Origin: Ficedula albicollis
Lineage: Eukaryota > Chordata > Aves > Passeriformes > Muscicapidae
Length of the DNA: 64,000 nt
Assembly: GCF_000247815.1 (NCBI RefSeq)
Contig: NC_021677.1
Coordinates: 60,827,048-60,891,047, forward strand
Direction of reading: 5' to 3'
Made by a program: the position numbers and the translations under genes
Part shown: piece by piece, positions 1 through 61,859 of the stretch
Position numbering within the stretch: position 1 is the stretch's first letter
Layout: each line of letters opens with the position of its first letter
Notes under the pieces: generated by a model
What the model was told of the DNA's origin: nothing
Seen by the model: only the letters and a program-made list of their open reading frames with translations
Database searches by the model: none

Positions 1-489
1 TTAAGAGCTTTGTTCACGTTTGGGGTTGCAAGCACGGATTTAACAGTGGATCCCTGGGAGTGTGGTGTTTAACCAGTGGATCTTCTTGCCTCGGGACACC
101 ACAGTTAAGGGAGCTCCAGCAGGGACAGGATAAGCTCATGGATGGTTCTTAAACACTTGGAAAGCTCTCGTGGCTCAGGACATCCCGTGCTGCAGGCCAC
201 CAGCAGCTGGGAGAGCATCACTACACCCTGCCAGCCTTTGGGCTGGCGGCTGCTGGAGAGGGCTTGGAGAGCTTTTGTCCTTACCCTGCCCAAAAACCCT
301 TTTATTTTCCCTTAGGTGATGCACAAAACCACAAACCTCTGGGGCTGGGAGGTGAGAGATGGCACTGGAGGGGCACGGTGCCACCCCAGAGCTCCAACCC
401 TGCTTGCCCTGAAGGCATCTCTGAAAGCAGCCGGCTGCAGAGGGAACAGCTCCGACAGCTTCATTGTTCCCCTGAGAGGAAGGAGGAGG

Positions 490-546
490 GAGGAAGGAGG
501 AGAACCATCACCTTCCCGAGGAAGGAGGAGAACCATCACCTTCCCG
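490..546. repeat. Tandem duplication, period 28 bp, 2 copies
   Basis: GAGGAAGGAGGAGAACCATC and the following CACCTTCCC are repeated directly with no mismatch in the core. Confidence 0.9.
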
Positions 547-1352
547 CGTGGGAGCAGCGCAGAGGAGAAGGGACCCGCCAGACGGATGAGTCATTTCCAT
601 CGCCACCTCCTCCCCCAGTGCTGAGCGTCCTCAGCAGAGAACAGGAGGCAATCCTTCCCCTCCAGGCTCCCTCACTGCCGGTAGGGGAAGGACAAAAAAA
701 ACCCAGAGTGCTGCCAAAACCCCATCCTTGCAGGATGTGTGTGCCCCCAGACCCAGCAGTGCTGGAGCAAATGTTCTCAGAGCACCACTGGCACCCAACA
801 GCGGCACTGATGTGATTTCCAGACAGACAGCAGCCACAAATGTGATTTCCCTGCCCAGGGTTTCCCCCTCAACAGCATCCCAAGCCAAAAGGATGGTGGG
901 GACAGCCCTGCTCATGAGTGGCAGCCTGTCCCCATCCCCAAAACGAGCTCCTGTGGATGCTGCAGCATCCCCCAGCACAGGCTCCCCATGTGATGCATCT
1001 CCAGCTGATGATGAGGAGAACTTCTCATTACTAAAATAACTGGGAAAACGCCAAAGGCAGCATCACACCTCTCCCAGGGGTGCTACTCCTCACTCCTGCC
1101 TTGGGAGAGTGGTGGGGGACAGCTCACACCTCGCTAAATTCCCTTCCAGGCTGATTCTTGTCCCATCTTGCAACTCCCTCAGGCAAAAGGCTCCTGCAAA
1201 GCCAAGGCTGCCTTCATCACTTGCTCCCAGGTCTGGTAGCCAAGGAGTTTAAACCCAAGTTGGAGGAGATGTGAACAATCCAAACCCTCTTAAAACTGTC
1301 AGGAGACTCCCACCAGCCCTACCATTGTTCCATGCAATGTGTAAATATGTGT

Positions 1353-1367
1353 AATAAATTAAATAAA
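1353..1367 (+). terminator. Candidate plus-strand poly(A) signals (two AATAAA)
   Basis: AATAAA occurs at 1353-1358 and 1362-1367, followed within 30-55 nt by GT-rich sequence (TTGTGGATTTGTGGTGTTG). That is the arrangement of a cleavage/polyadenylation site. No coding gene ends here that I can recognise, so a non-coding transcript from the plus strand is the only candidate. Confidence 0.35.
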
Positions 1368-2129
1368 ATGCTCTTCACTGAGTGTCTGCACCCCGGATTG
1401 TGGATTTGTGGTGTTGTTTTATCAACCTGCACATGAGATCCATCCAGAGCCTCCACAGAAAGGAAAACCACTGTGACAGAGCCAGGAATGTTTTATCCTG
1501 CAAAGTACCAGCCTGATTTAAGTCTCTCTACCTCCAGGATGCCTCATTCTCCCCAGCCAGCAGAAGAAAAGACTCAGAGGTCTCACATAAAAAGAGGCTT
1601 TTTCATGGGGAAAAAAGGATGAAGGTAAGGAAAACATAAGTGAGTGGAAAACACTGACTAAAATGAGGATGCAGCAGTTCAAAGCCTGCGTGGTTGCTGG
1701 CCTGTGCAGGCTTAGCTGCTTTAATCTGAGCCCTTTCTCCCTTTCCTGAGATGCCCAGTGTACACAGAGCCGCCGGGACGCAGCCGCTGAGCAAATGCTA
1801 ACGGAATATTTTAATCGGATTTTCACAAAATTTAAAGCCCCTGCAACCCGAGTGGGAGAGCAAGGTAAACAGCAGAGAGGAAGGCTTAAATGTGCCTTTC
1901 CATCCCACTAACCCCAGGCTTGCTCCAGCTTAGGGACCAAAAGGATGTGGGCCCTGCACCCACCCGGCACAGAGCAAAACCCTCACTGGAAGGCTCCTGC
2001 CAAGGACAAGCCTTTGTCACCATCCCAACACTTAATCCCCATTTCCCTCCCTATTACCCCATCCCAACGAAGGCATTTGGTGATGGTGGACAGGGAGAAG
2101 CCTCAGCAGAGCCTCCCATTTCCAGGGGG

Positions 2130-2650
2130 ACTGATTAATGAAAGGCTTCCCTATTATCGGGTTATCGCTCCCCGTTTTTCTTAATTGAGGCGATGCACCT
2201 CCATCCTCTAAACTTCAAGGATGACAATAATTAGCACAGTGAGTTGTTATTGCTCTCATTACCTCTCCCCTTCAGGAAGTACAAGATCTAAGGCACCAGC
2301 CATGAATAGGCAATCCAGCTTTGCCAGGCACACTCTCACCGACCTCGGAGCCGCCCTGCGATCTTGTAATGAGAGGATTAGCCCAGAATACATATGTGGC
2401 CCTTTAAAGGAGAATATTTATTAAAAATGCATCAATATATCGCTGCTGGGGTGCACAGGCAGCTTATTAACAAGAGACCCCCCTCCTGAGTGGGCTTTTG
2501 TCAGCAGCAAACAGAGCTGGGGAGATAAACAGCAGCTCCTGTAATTAAGAGTAGCCCTTGTGTTAATGCTGGTTGCTGCTACAGCAGCTTATTGTCAGCT
2601 GCAGGGCCTGGGGAACCAGTTTGATGGCAAAGGCTAATGCTGAAAGGTGG
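2130..2650. promoter_or_regulatory. Candidate conserved regulatory element, homeodomain-motif rich
   Basis: The stretch is free of CR1 and simple repeats and packed with TAAT/ATTA cores (for example TTAATTGAGG at about 2182, AATAATTAG at about 2226, GTAATGAGAGGATTAG at about 2366, TGTAATTAAG at about 2540). It includes a GGATTA site, the recognition core of OTX-type homeodomains. It resembles developmental enhancers, but conservation was not tested. Confidence 0.35.
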
Positions 2651-2769
2651 ATTTAGTTAGTAAAAGATGAGCCTGGAACATGGATTTTAAGCAAAAGGTG
2701 AGAGGAAAAAATTGTGCTTGGATTTAGCCATCCTCAGGCAAGATTTAACTTCAAATTAGGACTTAGAGA

Positions 2770-2885
2770 GCCCCAGAATGGTTTGGGTTGGTTAAAGATC
2801 ATCTCATTCCAGCCCCCAGCCATGGGCAGGGACACCTTCCACTATCCCATGCTCCAAGCCCTGTCCAAGCTGACCTTGAACCACA
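2770..2885 (-). mobile_element. CR1 retrotransposon 3' fragment
   Basis: The plus strand reads CAGAATGGTTTGGGTTGG, then a CCATGGGCAGGGACACC block and CCAAGCCCTGTCCA. These are the reverse complement of the bird CR1 3' end, so the element lies on the minus strand. Confidence 0.8.
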
Positions 2886-3484
2886 GAGCTGCTCCCCTTG
2901 TTGGTGAAACCCACACCCACAAACAGAGATGCACGTGCACCACCTGGCCATGATGTTTGTATGGGATCAGAGCCCCTTTACTGGCACAAGACACACTTCA
3001 CATGCAGTGCTGGGGGATCCTCTCCTGCCCTAGTCCCACAGGATTCACCCTTTACCCAGCTACAGGGGGTGACATTGCCTCAGCTTCCCTGCAGAGAGAG
3101 ATTCTCCTGACAAATACCACAAGATTTGCAAAAACCTCACCCTGACCTGCAAGAACAGGAATCCCAGGGCAAAGAAAACTTGGGGAGAGTTTGAGTTTCT
3201 GCCTGCACAGCCCCCCAGCCCAGCAGGAGCACCTACATGTATATTTAAAATAAATACACTGTGTGCTGCACATCTCTTGAAATGACACCTCCCAAGGGGG
3301 CACAGGCACTGTGCCACACGGGGACACAGCTGCAGAGCCACAGATCAGCCCCAAACCCCCCCCCAAAAAACCAGCCCAGAGCCCATCTGCCACCCCCCAC
3401 AGCAAGGTAAGGAGAGAGGGGAGGTTACATTCACAGTCTATTATACCTAGAAAAATATACAATATATAAAATACATAAAGATCA

Positions 3485-3702
3485 GATGTTGGGAAGGATT
3501 TATGCTCTGTGAGGGTGGGCAGGCCCTGGCACAGGGTGCCCAGAGCAGCTGTGGCTGCCCCTGGATCCCTGGCAGTGCCCAAGGCCAGGCTGGACAGGGC
3601 TTGGAGCAGCCTGGGACAGTGGAAGGTGTCCCTGCCATGGCAAGGGTAGAACTGGACAATCTTTACAATCCTTTCTAACCCAAACCATTCTGGGATTCCA
3701 TG
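3485..3702 (+). mobile_element. CR1 retrotransposon 3' fragment
   Basis: It contains the CR1 3' blocks GGGTGCCCAGAGCAGCTGTG, GGCCAGGCTGGACAGGGC, GTCCCTGCCATGG and the terminal AACCCAAACCATTCTGGGAT. Confidence 0.88.
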
Positions 3703-4840
3703 AGATTCAAAAGCTCCTGCTCCCTGAGTGTCCCATTTTCAGGCTGTTTTCCTGCAAACACTCACTCTCAAGAGAGCAATTGTGTTCTCACACACACCAA
3801 CAAACAGGCTGCTCTTGCTGGTTTACTCATCAGGTTTCAGAAGCCCTTGGAGAGGACAGAGTATCAGTTTCTCTTTGTTTCAGCTGGGTAACAAAATGCC
3901 TCGTTGGGCTGGGAACAGGGACTGATCCCACCCTGCCAGGGCAGCCAGCATCTCCTTCATCCAACGTTTTCACTCCATCACAGGGCCCCAAGAGCAGGAG
4001 ATTTAGGACAGACACCCTAGACAGCACAGCTGACTTTTTGGGAGCCCAAGTCCTGCTCTCACAGCTTCATACACCAAGGGGCCAAGGACATACACTCAGG
4101 CATGGGAAAACAACTGTTTTTGCTGTATCTAACACCTGGGTGAAGGCTGGGGGCCCCATTCTGAGTCACTGAAGATCCAGCAAATCACCTCAGCCATGTG
4201 GGGGGAAGCAGCACTTAAAATTTCAGCTGTTGTGCTTCCTCAGCCAATTTACAACTGCATCCATTGAATTAATAATGACCAGGCAGGACCAGCATTGCTG
4301 ATACAGACCAGCTCCCTCTGCTCCTGAAATATTTATTGATTTTAAAGGATTCTATCCCAAGCCTGGTGCAGCTCAGGTTGTTTTCAATAGGGTTGGATTG
4401 GGATGAGCCCATTTGCTAAAGCAAGAGATCAGGTTCTTCCAGGATGGCCCTGGGCAGCACTGATGTGCTGCAGGACCTCTCTGGCTCTGAATATGAGCTT
4501 TGAAACGCTCTTGGGGTCTTTCTTTTCTCTGCTTTAAGCCTGGTTGAGGTGGTGAGGGGTGTTCTACCCAAGTAAGTCCTGTGAGAACATCTCAAAGGCC
4601 AGGAACCTTCAGAGTCTCCATCCTCCCGTGGCTCTGGGTCCCACAGTGACACAAACAGGACCCACAGTCACATTTGACAGTGGTTTTGTTAATGTAAAGA
4701 ATTGCTGATGGCCAAGCTGGAGACCCAAAGCCCACTGGGACCCCTCAGCACATCTGAGCTGGAGAGTAACCCCAGACCTCCAGAAATGTGCAGGGTGAGA
4801 TTTAGAGCTGTTTGCCAGGCCCCCATCCCTTCTCCACTGA

Positions 4841-4983
4841 GAGTTCAAGGTGTCCTGCCATGGTCACAGTGGGGCTGAAATTCAGGGTCTGGTCGGGGGG
4901 TCACAGCTGCACGAGTTCAAGGTGTCCTGCCATGGTCACAGTGGAGCTGAAATTCAGGGTCTGGGGGGGGGTCACAGCTGCAC
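4841..4983. repeat. Tandem duplication, period 72 bp, 2 copies
   Basis: The copies start at 4841 and 4913 with GAGTTCAAGGTGTCCTGCCA. They differ mainly at one G/A and in the length of a G-run. Confidence 0.95.
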
Positions 4984-7900
4984 AAAAAAAAAAGCATTAA
5001 TGCCCAAACACCAAGGTGCAAACCTGCCCTCCTCATAGAGCATGGATAAACCTCTGGACTTTGCTCATGCAGTGCAAGAGGAACGTGGATTGATGCAAAA
5101 ACAGGGGAAAAAACCAAACCCACAACATTTTCAGCAACATGGAATAAGCCCTGCTCGAGTGCCTGCATTTCCCCCAGTTTAATTAGCTCCTCAATGATGC
5201 AGAGCCAGCTTCCCCAGGAGCCTGAAGATGTATTTTTAGGTGCAACCACTCCAAAAATAGAAGCATCCCCAGAGGAAGCTGCAAACAGGCGCCAAGGAGC
5301 CACGTGCAGGTTGAGCTGTGGATTCGGGAGCTGAGAGCAAACCCTGCACCCCCCCTGAGCACAGGGACATCACAACAGCCACCCCAGCACCCTCCCAGAC
5401 ACACCCTTGGAAAAACAGAAACGCAGAAATTCCAACAGAAATCCAACATTCTGTACATCCCCGTGTCACAGCACCAGGAGAGGTGGGGTTTGGGAGGGGA
5501 CACACCACAGGTGACCTCCCCCAGGGAGCACCTGAGCAATTCCTGGCAGTGCCCTGGGTTCTCCTGTGCTTCTGGTCATTCACACAGACCAAGGGGGACT
5601 CCTCAGGGCTGTTGCTGACCAGTTTAATTTGGCAGTCTCACTGAGCAAAACATCCAGATGAAGCTCCAGAGGAGATTTGGCTCTAATCCTGCCCCCTGTG
5701 ACAGGCAGAGCTCCCAAATCTGTGCCTTCAGGAATTAGTCCAGCCTTATTTTGGGCAAGTCTGGGAGAGAAGACACCTTCTGTGAAGATACTTGGTTAAA
5801 TCTCCCTCCAAAGAGCACCCATTGCTCCCCCCACAGGGGATCCACAGGGATTTGGGAGAGCAAGATACATCTCCAACAGGATGTGAGAAAAGCCTGGATG
5901 CTGGAAAAGGAGCAATCATCTCCAATTTGTTTTAGAGCTTTTGGAGGCTTTACAAACCCATAGCATCACCAGAGGCTTTCTCCCCAAAACCTTTCCAGCC
6001 AAGGGCACGAGCACAGTCTGGGTCCCTGGAGGAGAGTTTTTGCTGGAAGATGATGTTTAATCTTGAAGTGTGGCAGAAATCTGGTGTTTTTCACCTTCTG
6101 GATGCTCCTTTAGGAATCCCCACTCAGCCAGCAGAAATTCCCCCCACTCAGCTTCCACCAAGACCCAAAAAAGAGCCCCCCCAGTACTAAACCAGCCCGG
6201 CAAAATCCTTGGTGCAAACCAAACTGCAACCATCCCTGAGAGCTGCAGGAGAAAGCCAAGGGGGACACAGGGACCCCCAGGACAACACACAGCTGTGTCA
6301 TTGCAGAGGGCTTTTATGGCAAAATCAGCTGAATTATTTGGGGTTGGATTAAAGCTGCATGAGCTTTCCTTTTTTAATGGCAGAAATAAATAGCTGAGTG
6401 AGTCACTGCCTGAGAAAACCCAGCAGCAGCTCCTGGGTAAACAACCTGCTGCTCCCAAATGCCAGATAGAGCTGGGAAAGGGTGGGAGAGCCCTGCTGGG
6501 GGACTCAGGAGAGGCAGCACGACCTCAGGGACACAGCTCAGAGCCTTCCCCTGCACCTGCCATTCCCACTTCCAGGGATGATGATGAGCTGGAAGGAACA
6601 GAGGCCAGGTTGGTACAGGAGCCAGGCTGGACAGGCAGCACCAGGGAAGCACGGAGTGGGTTCTGCCAGTGCAAATCACCTCTGAAAAAATAAATAAATA
6701 CCAAAAAAAACCCCCAAAAATCCATTTGCCAGCACGTGAGCATCCCCCTTTGGGTTGTTTCCAAGGAAAGCATCCCTGTATGCATTAGCTATTGTCTCCC
6801 TCTAGCGCAGGCAGACACGGTCCTGTCCTGCCTCCCAGCCCTGGGAGCACACCAAGCACCAGCTCTGCCTGTGCACTGATGAATCAGCTTCCCACACTTC
6901 TACATTTGATTTTTTCTCTCATCCCATTTTGTCCTGGCAGATGCTCAGAGCAGGAGGGATTTCTCAGTGACCAAACCAGCAAGGCAAAGCTTTCCAAATG
7001 GGAGATGAGTGGTGTTTTACCCAGGGCTGGAGAGGAGAGAGAGATGAAACAGCACCCCTCCCTCTTCCCAGGGCTCCTGGGGAACCAGCCTGACCTCTCC
7101 TCACCCTTCAGAGAGGGGATCAGGCTGTGCTCAGCTGAGCTCCCCAGGGGATCTTTGCACAGCTGCCTTTAACACCTCTGTACATCCCCCAAAGCGAAAC
7201 CAAAGCCTGCCTTGAATTCCAAAACAAAAAGATCTCCTGCTCCTCTCCAGGCAGAATTCCTGCCACGAGAGAAAGGGAATGATGCTGCAGATCTCTCCCC
7301 TTTTCAACTGAGCCCTGCAGCAGCACCTTCACCTCCTGCTCTGCAGCTCAGCCCAAAGTCAAGAGCCTGGAGACACAGCCAGGCTCCAAGGGCTGCATCC
7401 AGCACTGCTGTCTGTTCCAAAAGCATTTCTTTCTTCAATGAGGCACCTCCAGCACTTCCAAACCCACCTTTTTAAGGAAAAAAGGACATCACTTTACCTG
7501 CAGAGCCCAGTTCCCATTGGGATGAGGCTCCAGAGGAGCTTCCCAGCACGTGTGGCCAAGGGGACTCCCCTGAGGGGCAGGAAAAAATCAGAGGCACAGA
7601 GACACCCCCAGCCCAAAGCATCAGCACTGAAGCTCCTGGGTTATGTTCTAAAATCATTTTAAACCAGTCAAACCTGCATGGATCCATTTAACTGCCACCT
7701 ACACTCCAAAACAGGTGTACAGACACCTGCTAAAACCTCTGACCTCAACCTGGGTGAGTGTGGAGATCCCCCAGGGTTCAGGTTTTCCTTGGATCTGCAG
7801 CTGCAGGGGTGTCTTTCTACATCAAACACCTACACAAGTCAGGCCAGTGGCATTTGGGTTTTAACTCCATGGAATAACAGCTCCATGGAACACAGCACAG

Positions 7901-8733
7901 CTGGAGACCAGGGGTAGCTCCTGCTGTGAGGAAACCACATTCTCCAGTTTTTCCTCCCTCTTCTGAGCTATTTCACAGCTCTCAGCAGGACTTGGCATGA
8001 TCCAGATCACTGGAACCACGTAAGAAGAGGCTTCTTTACCTCCTGCCTGGTGAAGGCCAAATTATTAACTTAAAAACAGCACAGAGGGGAGTGTGAACAG
8101 CTCAGGGTGAGCAGCTTGATCTGTTTCACCTCTGCCATTAACCCCCAATTAATGACTGACCCCTGTTTTATTGCCTTCCCTCAGATAATCACATCCTCAA
8201 GTGCTCTAAAAAACCAAACCACCCCTCATCTTGCCCACTGCAAATCCCACAGGCCCCCAGGAGAATCAAAAGACCTCCCCACACTGGTTCCCAACAAAGC
8301 TCAAGGTAACAGAGCATCCAAACCTGAACTCCTTCAGAACTCCTTCCACCCCAGACTCCCATCCAGGGGGTGGATTTGGGGCAAATGGACACAACTCTGC
8401 TCACCACTGGCTTTGCCACATCCAGTGCTCCCAGCTGTTCCTCCCTGATCTTTCCCAAAGACACAGAATCACAATCCACACGGCACTTTGATGGGGATTT
8501 CTTGTGTTTTAAAACCTCAATACATTTTCTTTAGAATAAAAACTCACTCTGGATTTGCCAAATCTCCCCAGTTTGCCTCTTCTCAAGCTGGTGCCTCCTC
8601 CTCTACCCAAAACCAAAGCACAGTGGGTGCAGCCTGATGCTCATTTTGGGGAGGAGAGAGGTGGAAACCTCACCTGAGTCATCCAAATTCACTTGAAAGA
8701 AGAGAGCAGGAACACCTTAAATAATAGCATCCC

Positions 8734-8739
8734 TTTATT
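8734..8739 (-). terminator. KTN1: Probable KTN1 poly(A) signal AATAAA
   Basis: The minus strand reads GCAAATAAAGGG. This is the last canonical signal before the sequence changes character. Earlier AATAAA hexamers on the same strand at about 8940-8945 and 9026-9031 could give shorter 3' UTRs. Confidence 0.65.
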
Positions 8740-8777
8740 TGCTGACACCATTACAAAAACTGATTACATTAGCAACC

Positions 8778-8779
<2 letters not shown>

Positions 8780-8807
<28 letters not shown>
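8780..8807. repeat. A-rich simple run
   Basis: A near-pure A tract with one G, within the KTN1 3'-UTR exon. On the transcript it is a U-rich tract about 30-60 nt before the poly(A) signal. Confidence 0.85.
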
Positions 8808-8808
<1 letters not shown>

Positions 8809-9947
8809 AGTGTTTACTTGAGGTTGAAGTCAGAGGCAGCTAATCCCAAAAATGTAATTAAGTAAAACAGTGTACAACATCAGTATTAAAATGTCATTTC
8901 CCATCGGTGACTTTACCACGTTGGAGTTTTCTGAACAAGTTTTATTGAGCAAAATAAGATAAAAGATTATGTGTTTACTGTCTCTCCAGGAATGTAAAGG
9001 TCTAATTATCCAAACAGGTTTGTTTTTATTACAAAACTAAACTCTGGAGGTGTCTACAGAGTTGGGTTTTTCTTTAAATCAGTAGTCTAACAAGGATTAG
9101 AAAAGACAAAACTCTGTTCAGTGTTTCTGACAAAGTAGAAAGGGTGAAAACATAAATAAGGCTTTAATTTGGCAAAATATAATACAATGCCTTCTGCTAC
9201 CCTCAAATGAACGATTCCCCCGTGACTTCATCCTGCAAGAGAAACACAAATCACAGGTGAGAGGAGCACTCCCAAGGGAAAATCCAGCACCCCACCTGCA
9301 CTTCCCTGGTGCCAGCTCAGGAGGAATCCCAGGGGAACGAGCCTGGGGGTGGAGGCTGAGCAGGAACAGCCTCCCAGAGCAGAGGCCAAGGTGCAGCAGC
9401 ACCTCCCTCCCACCTCAACACCCAGGAACCCTCTACCACTCTGCTGCCCCTGAGTTACAAAGGCAGGAGCATAAAAACCACCTGAATCAGAAATACAAGT
9501 CCCCATCCTCAGCAGATGAAAGAGTTCTGACATTCCTTGTTCGGTGCTGCCTTCCAAAACAAACAGCTCCCAGTTCAGACCCAAACCTGCATCAGCTTCC
9601 TTAAAAAGTTCAGTGTCTTGAGCTCATCCAACCTTCAGCTAACTCTGGGTCATTTAACTTTATCAGCACAAAGGTCCAGGTTTCCAAGCTGGCTGTGCAT
9701 TCAAAATTAAATTGCAATTTAATTGTAAGATTAAAGCCCTGACCACGTGTCTGTCACTGTATGAAGAGCTCATGCCAGGCTGATGCTTCAGACACCCAGA
9801 GCCAGCCACTGCTGGCAGCTCAGTGAAAGCCCAGTGGTTATTTTACATCCTCCATCCCAAGGCAACCAGAGCATGGAAGTTCAGACAGTTTGCTGGTGGA
9901 ACAAACAAAGAGGAAAAAAGGCTCTGGGAGAACAAAACTTGGAAGTA

Positions 9948-10140
9948 GCAGGGAGTGGAAGGGAGGGGTGGAATTACATCCCTACAGAGGGACACGGGGA
10001 CTCAAAAATATTTTTAGTCTCAGCTGACACCTGCACCCAGACGCAGGGAGTGGAAGGGAGGGGTGGAATTACATGCCTACAGAGGGCCACGGGGACTCAA
10101 AAATATCTTTAGTCTCAGCTAACTGACACCTGCACCCAGA
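9948..10140. repeat. Tandem duplication, period 95 bp, 2 copies
   Basis: The copies start at 9948 and 10043 with GCAGGGAGTGGAAGGGAGGG and end in CACCTGCACCCAGA. There are a few substitutions and a 4-bp insertion in the second. Confidence 0.95.
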
Positions 10141-10174
10141 GAGGAACAAATCCAGTGCCTACTAGAAGATTTTA

Positions 10175-10412
10175 TGATTTGCATGTGGAACTTGGACCAG
10201 TATTAGGAAAAGATTCTTCACTGAAAGTGTTATCAGGGTCAGGCATTAGAACAGGGCAATGATGGAATCTCCATCCCTGGATTTAAAAGCCCTGTGGATG
10301 TGGCACTTGGGGACATGGTCAGTGCTGGCCTTGGCAGAGCTGGGGGAATGGCTGGAGTCACAGTCTGAGAAGGCTTTTCCAACCTTAATAATTCATTGAT
10401 TCTGTGATCTGA
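10175..10412 (+). mobile_element. CR1 retrotransposon 3' fragment
   Basis: The GGATTTAAAAGCCCTGTGGA, TGTGGCACTTGGGGACATGG and CTTTTCCAACCTTAATAATT blocks, ending in ATTCTGTGAT, are typical of a bird CR1 subfamily. It lies just after a tandem duplication and just beyond the last KTN1 coding exon. Confidence 0.88.
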
Positions 10413-10536
10413 TCCTAAAAAGTCTCATATTCTGACACGAGAATTGTTAATTTGAGTCCCACCATAACACACCAGTGGCCTTCCCAACAGCTGAACTGGG
10501 GAGGGCACTGCCCACACCCACCTGGCTGTAGTGTCC

Positions 10537-61824
<51,288 letters not shown>

Positions 61825-61859
61825 TGTGCTTTTTCTTAGCTATGATTTCTTTTAAAAAC
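61825..61859 (-). other. KTN1: KTN1 5'-UTR part of the start-codon exon
   Basis: On the minus strand a pyrimidine-rich stretch ending CTCCTATAG precedes 35 nt of non-coding sequence and then the ATG. This is an acceptor site, so at least one 5' non-coding exon lies further upstream (higher coordinates). The ATG opens the family-typical N terminus MEFYESTYF. Confidence 0.75.

Larger units (their letters stand above)
1..8714. other. Intergenic DNA downstream of KTN1
   Basis: No supported protein or RNA gene was found. Open frames here are short, proline/serine-rich, overlap each other in several frames and resemble no family I know. It contains two CR1 fragments, two tandem duplications, a plus-strand poly(A)-signal cluster at 1353-1367 and a homeodomain-motif-rich stretch at about 2130-2650. 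In other vertebrates the region beyond the 3' end of KTN1 is gene-poor and leads towards PELI2 and OTX2. Confidence 0.6.
8715..9232 (-). other. KTN1: KTN1 3'-UTR terminal exon
   Basis: On the minus strand CTCTTGCAG|GATGAAGTC is a good acceptor with a pyrimidine tract, facing the donor of the preceding exon. About 520 nt of AT-rich sequence with no coding signal follow, up to the AATAAA at 8734-8739. The low-coordinate end is estimated from the usual 10-30 nt distance to cleavage. Confidence 0.75.

Noticed and set aside
264..815. 183-residue open frame on the plus strand near the left end
   Set aside because: Proline-, serine- and charge-rich low-complexity translation with overlapping open frames on both strands, no domain pattern, no splice context and no promoter. 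It is explained by G+C-rich composition and a 28-bp repeat.
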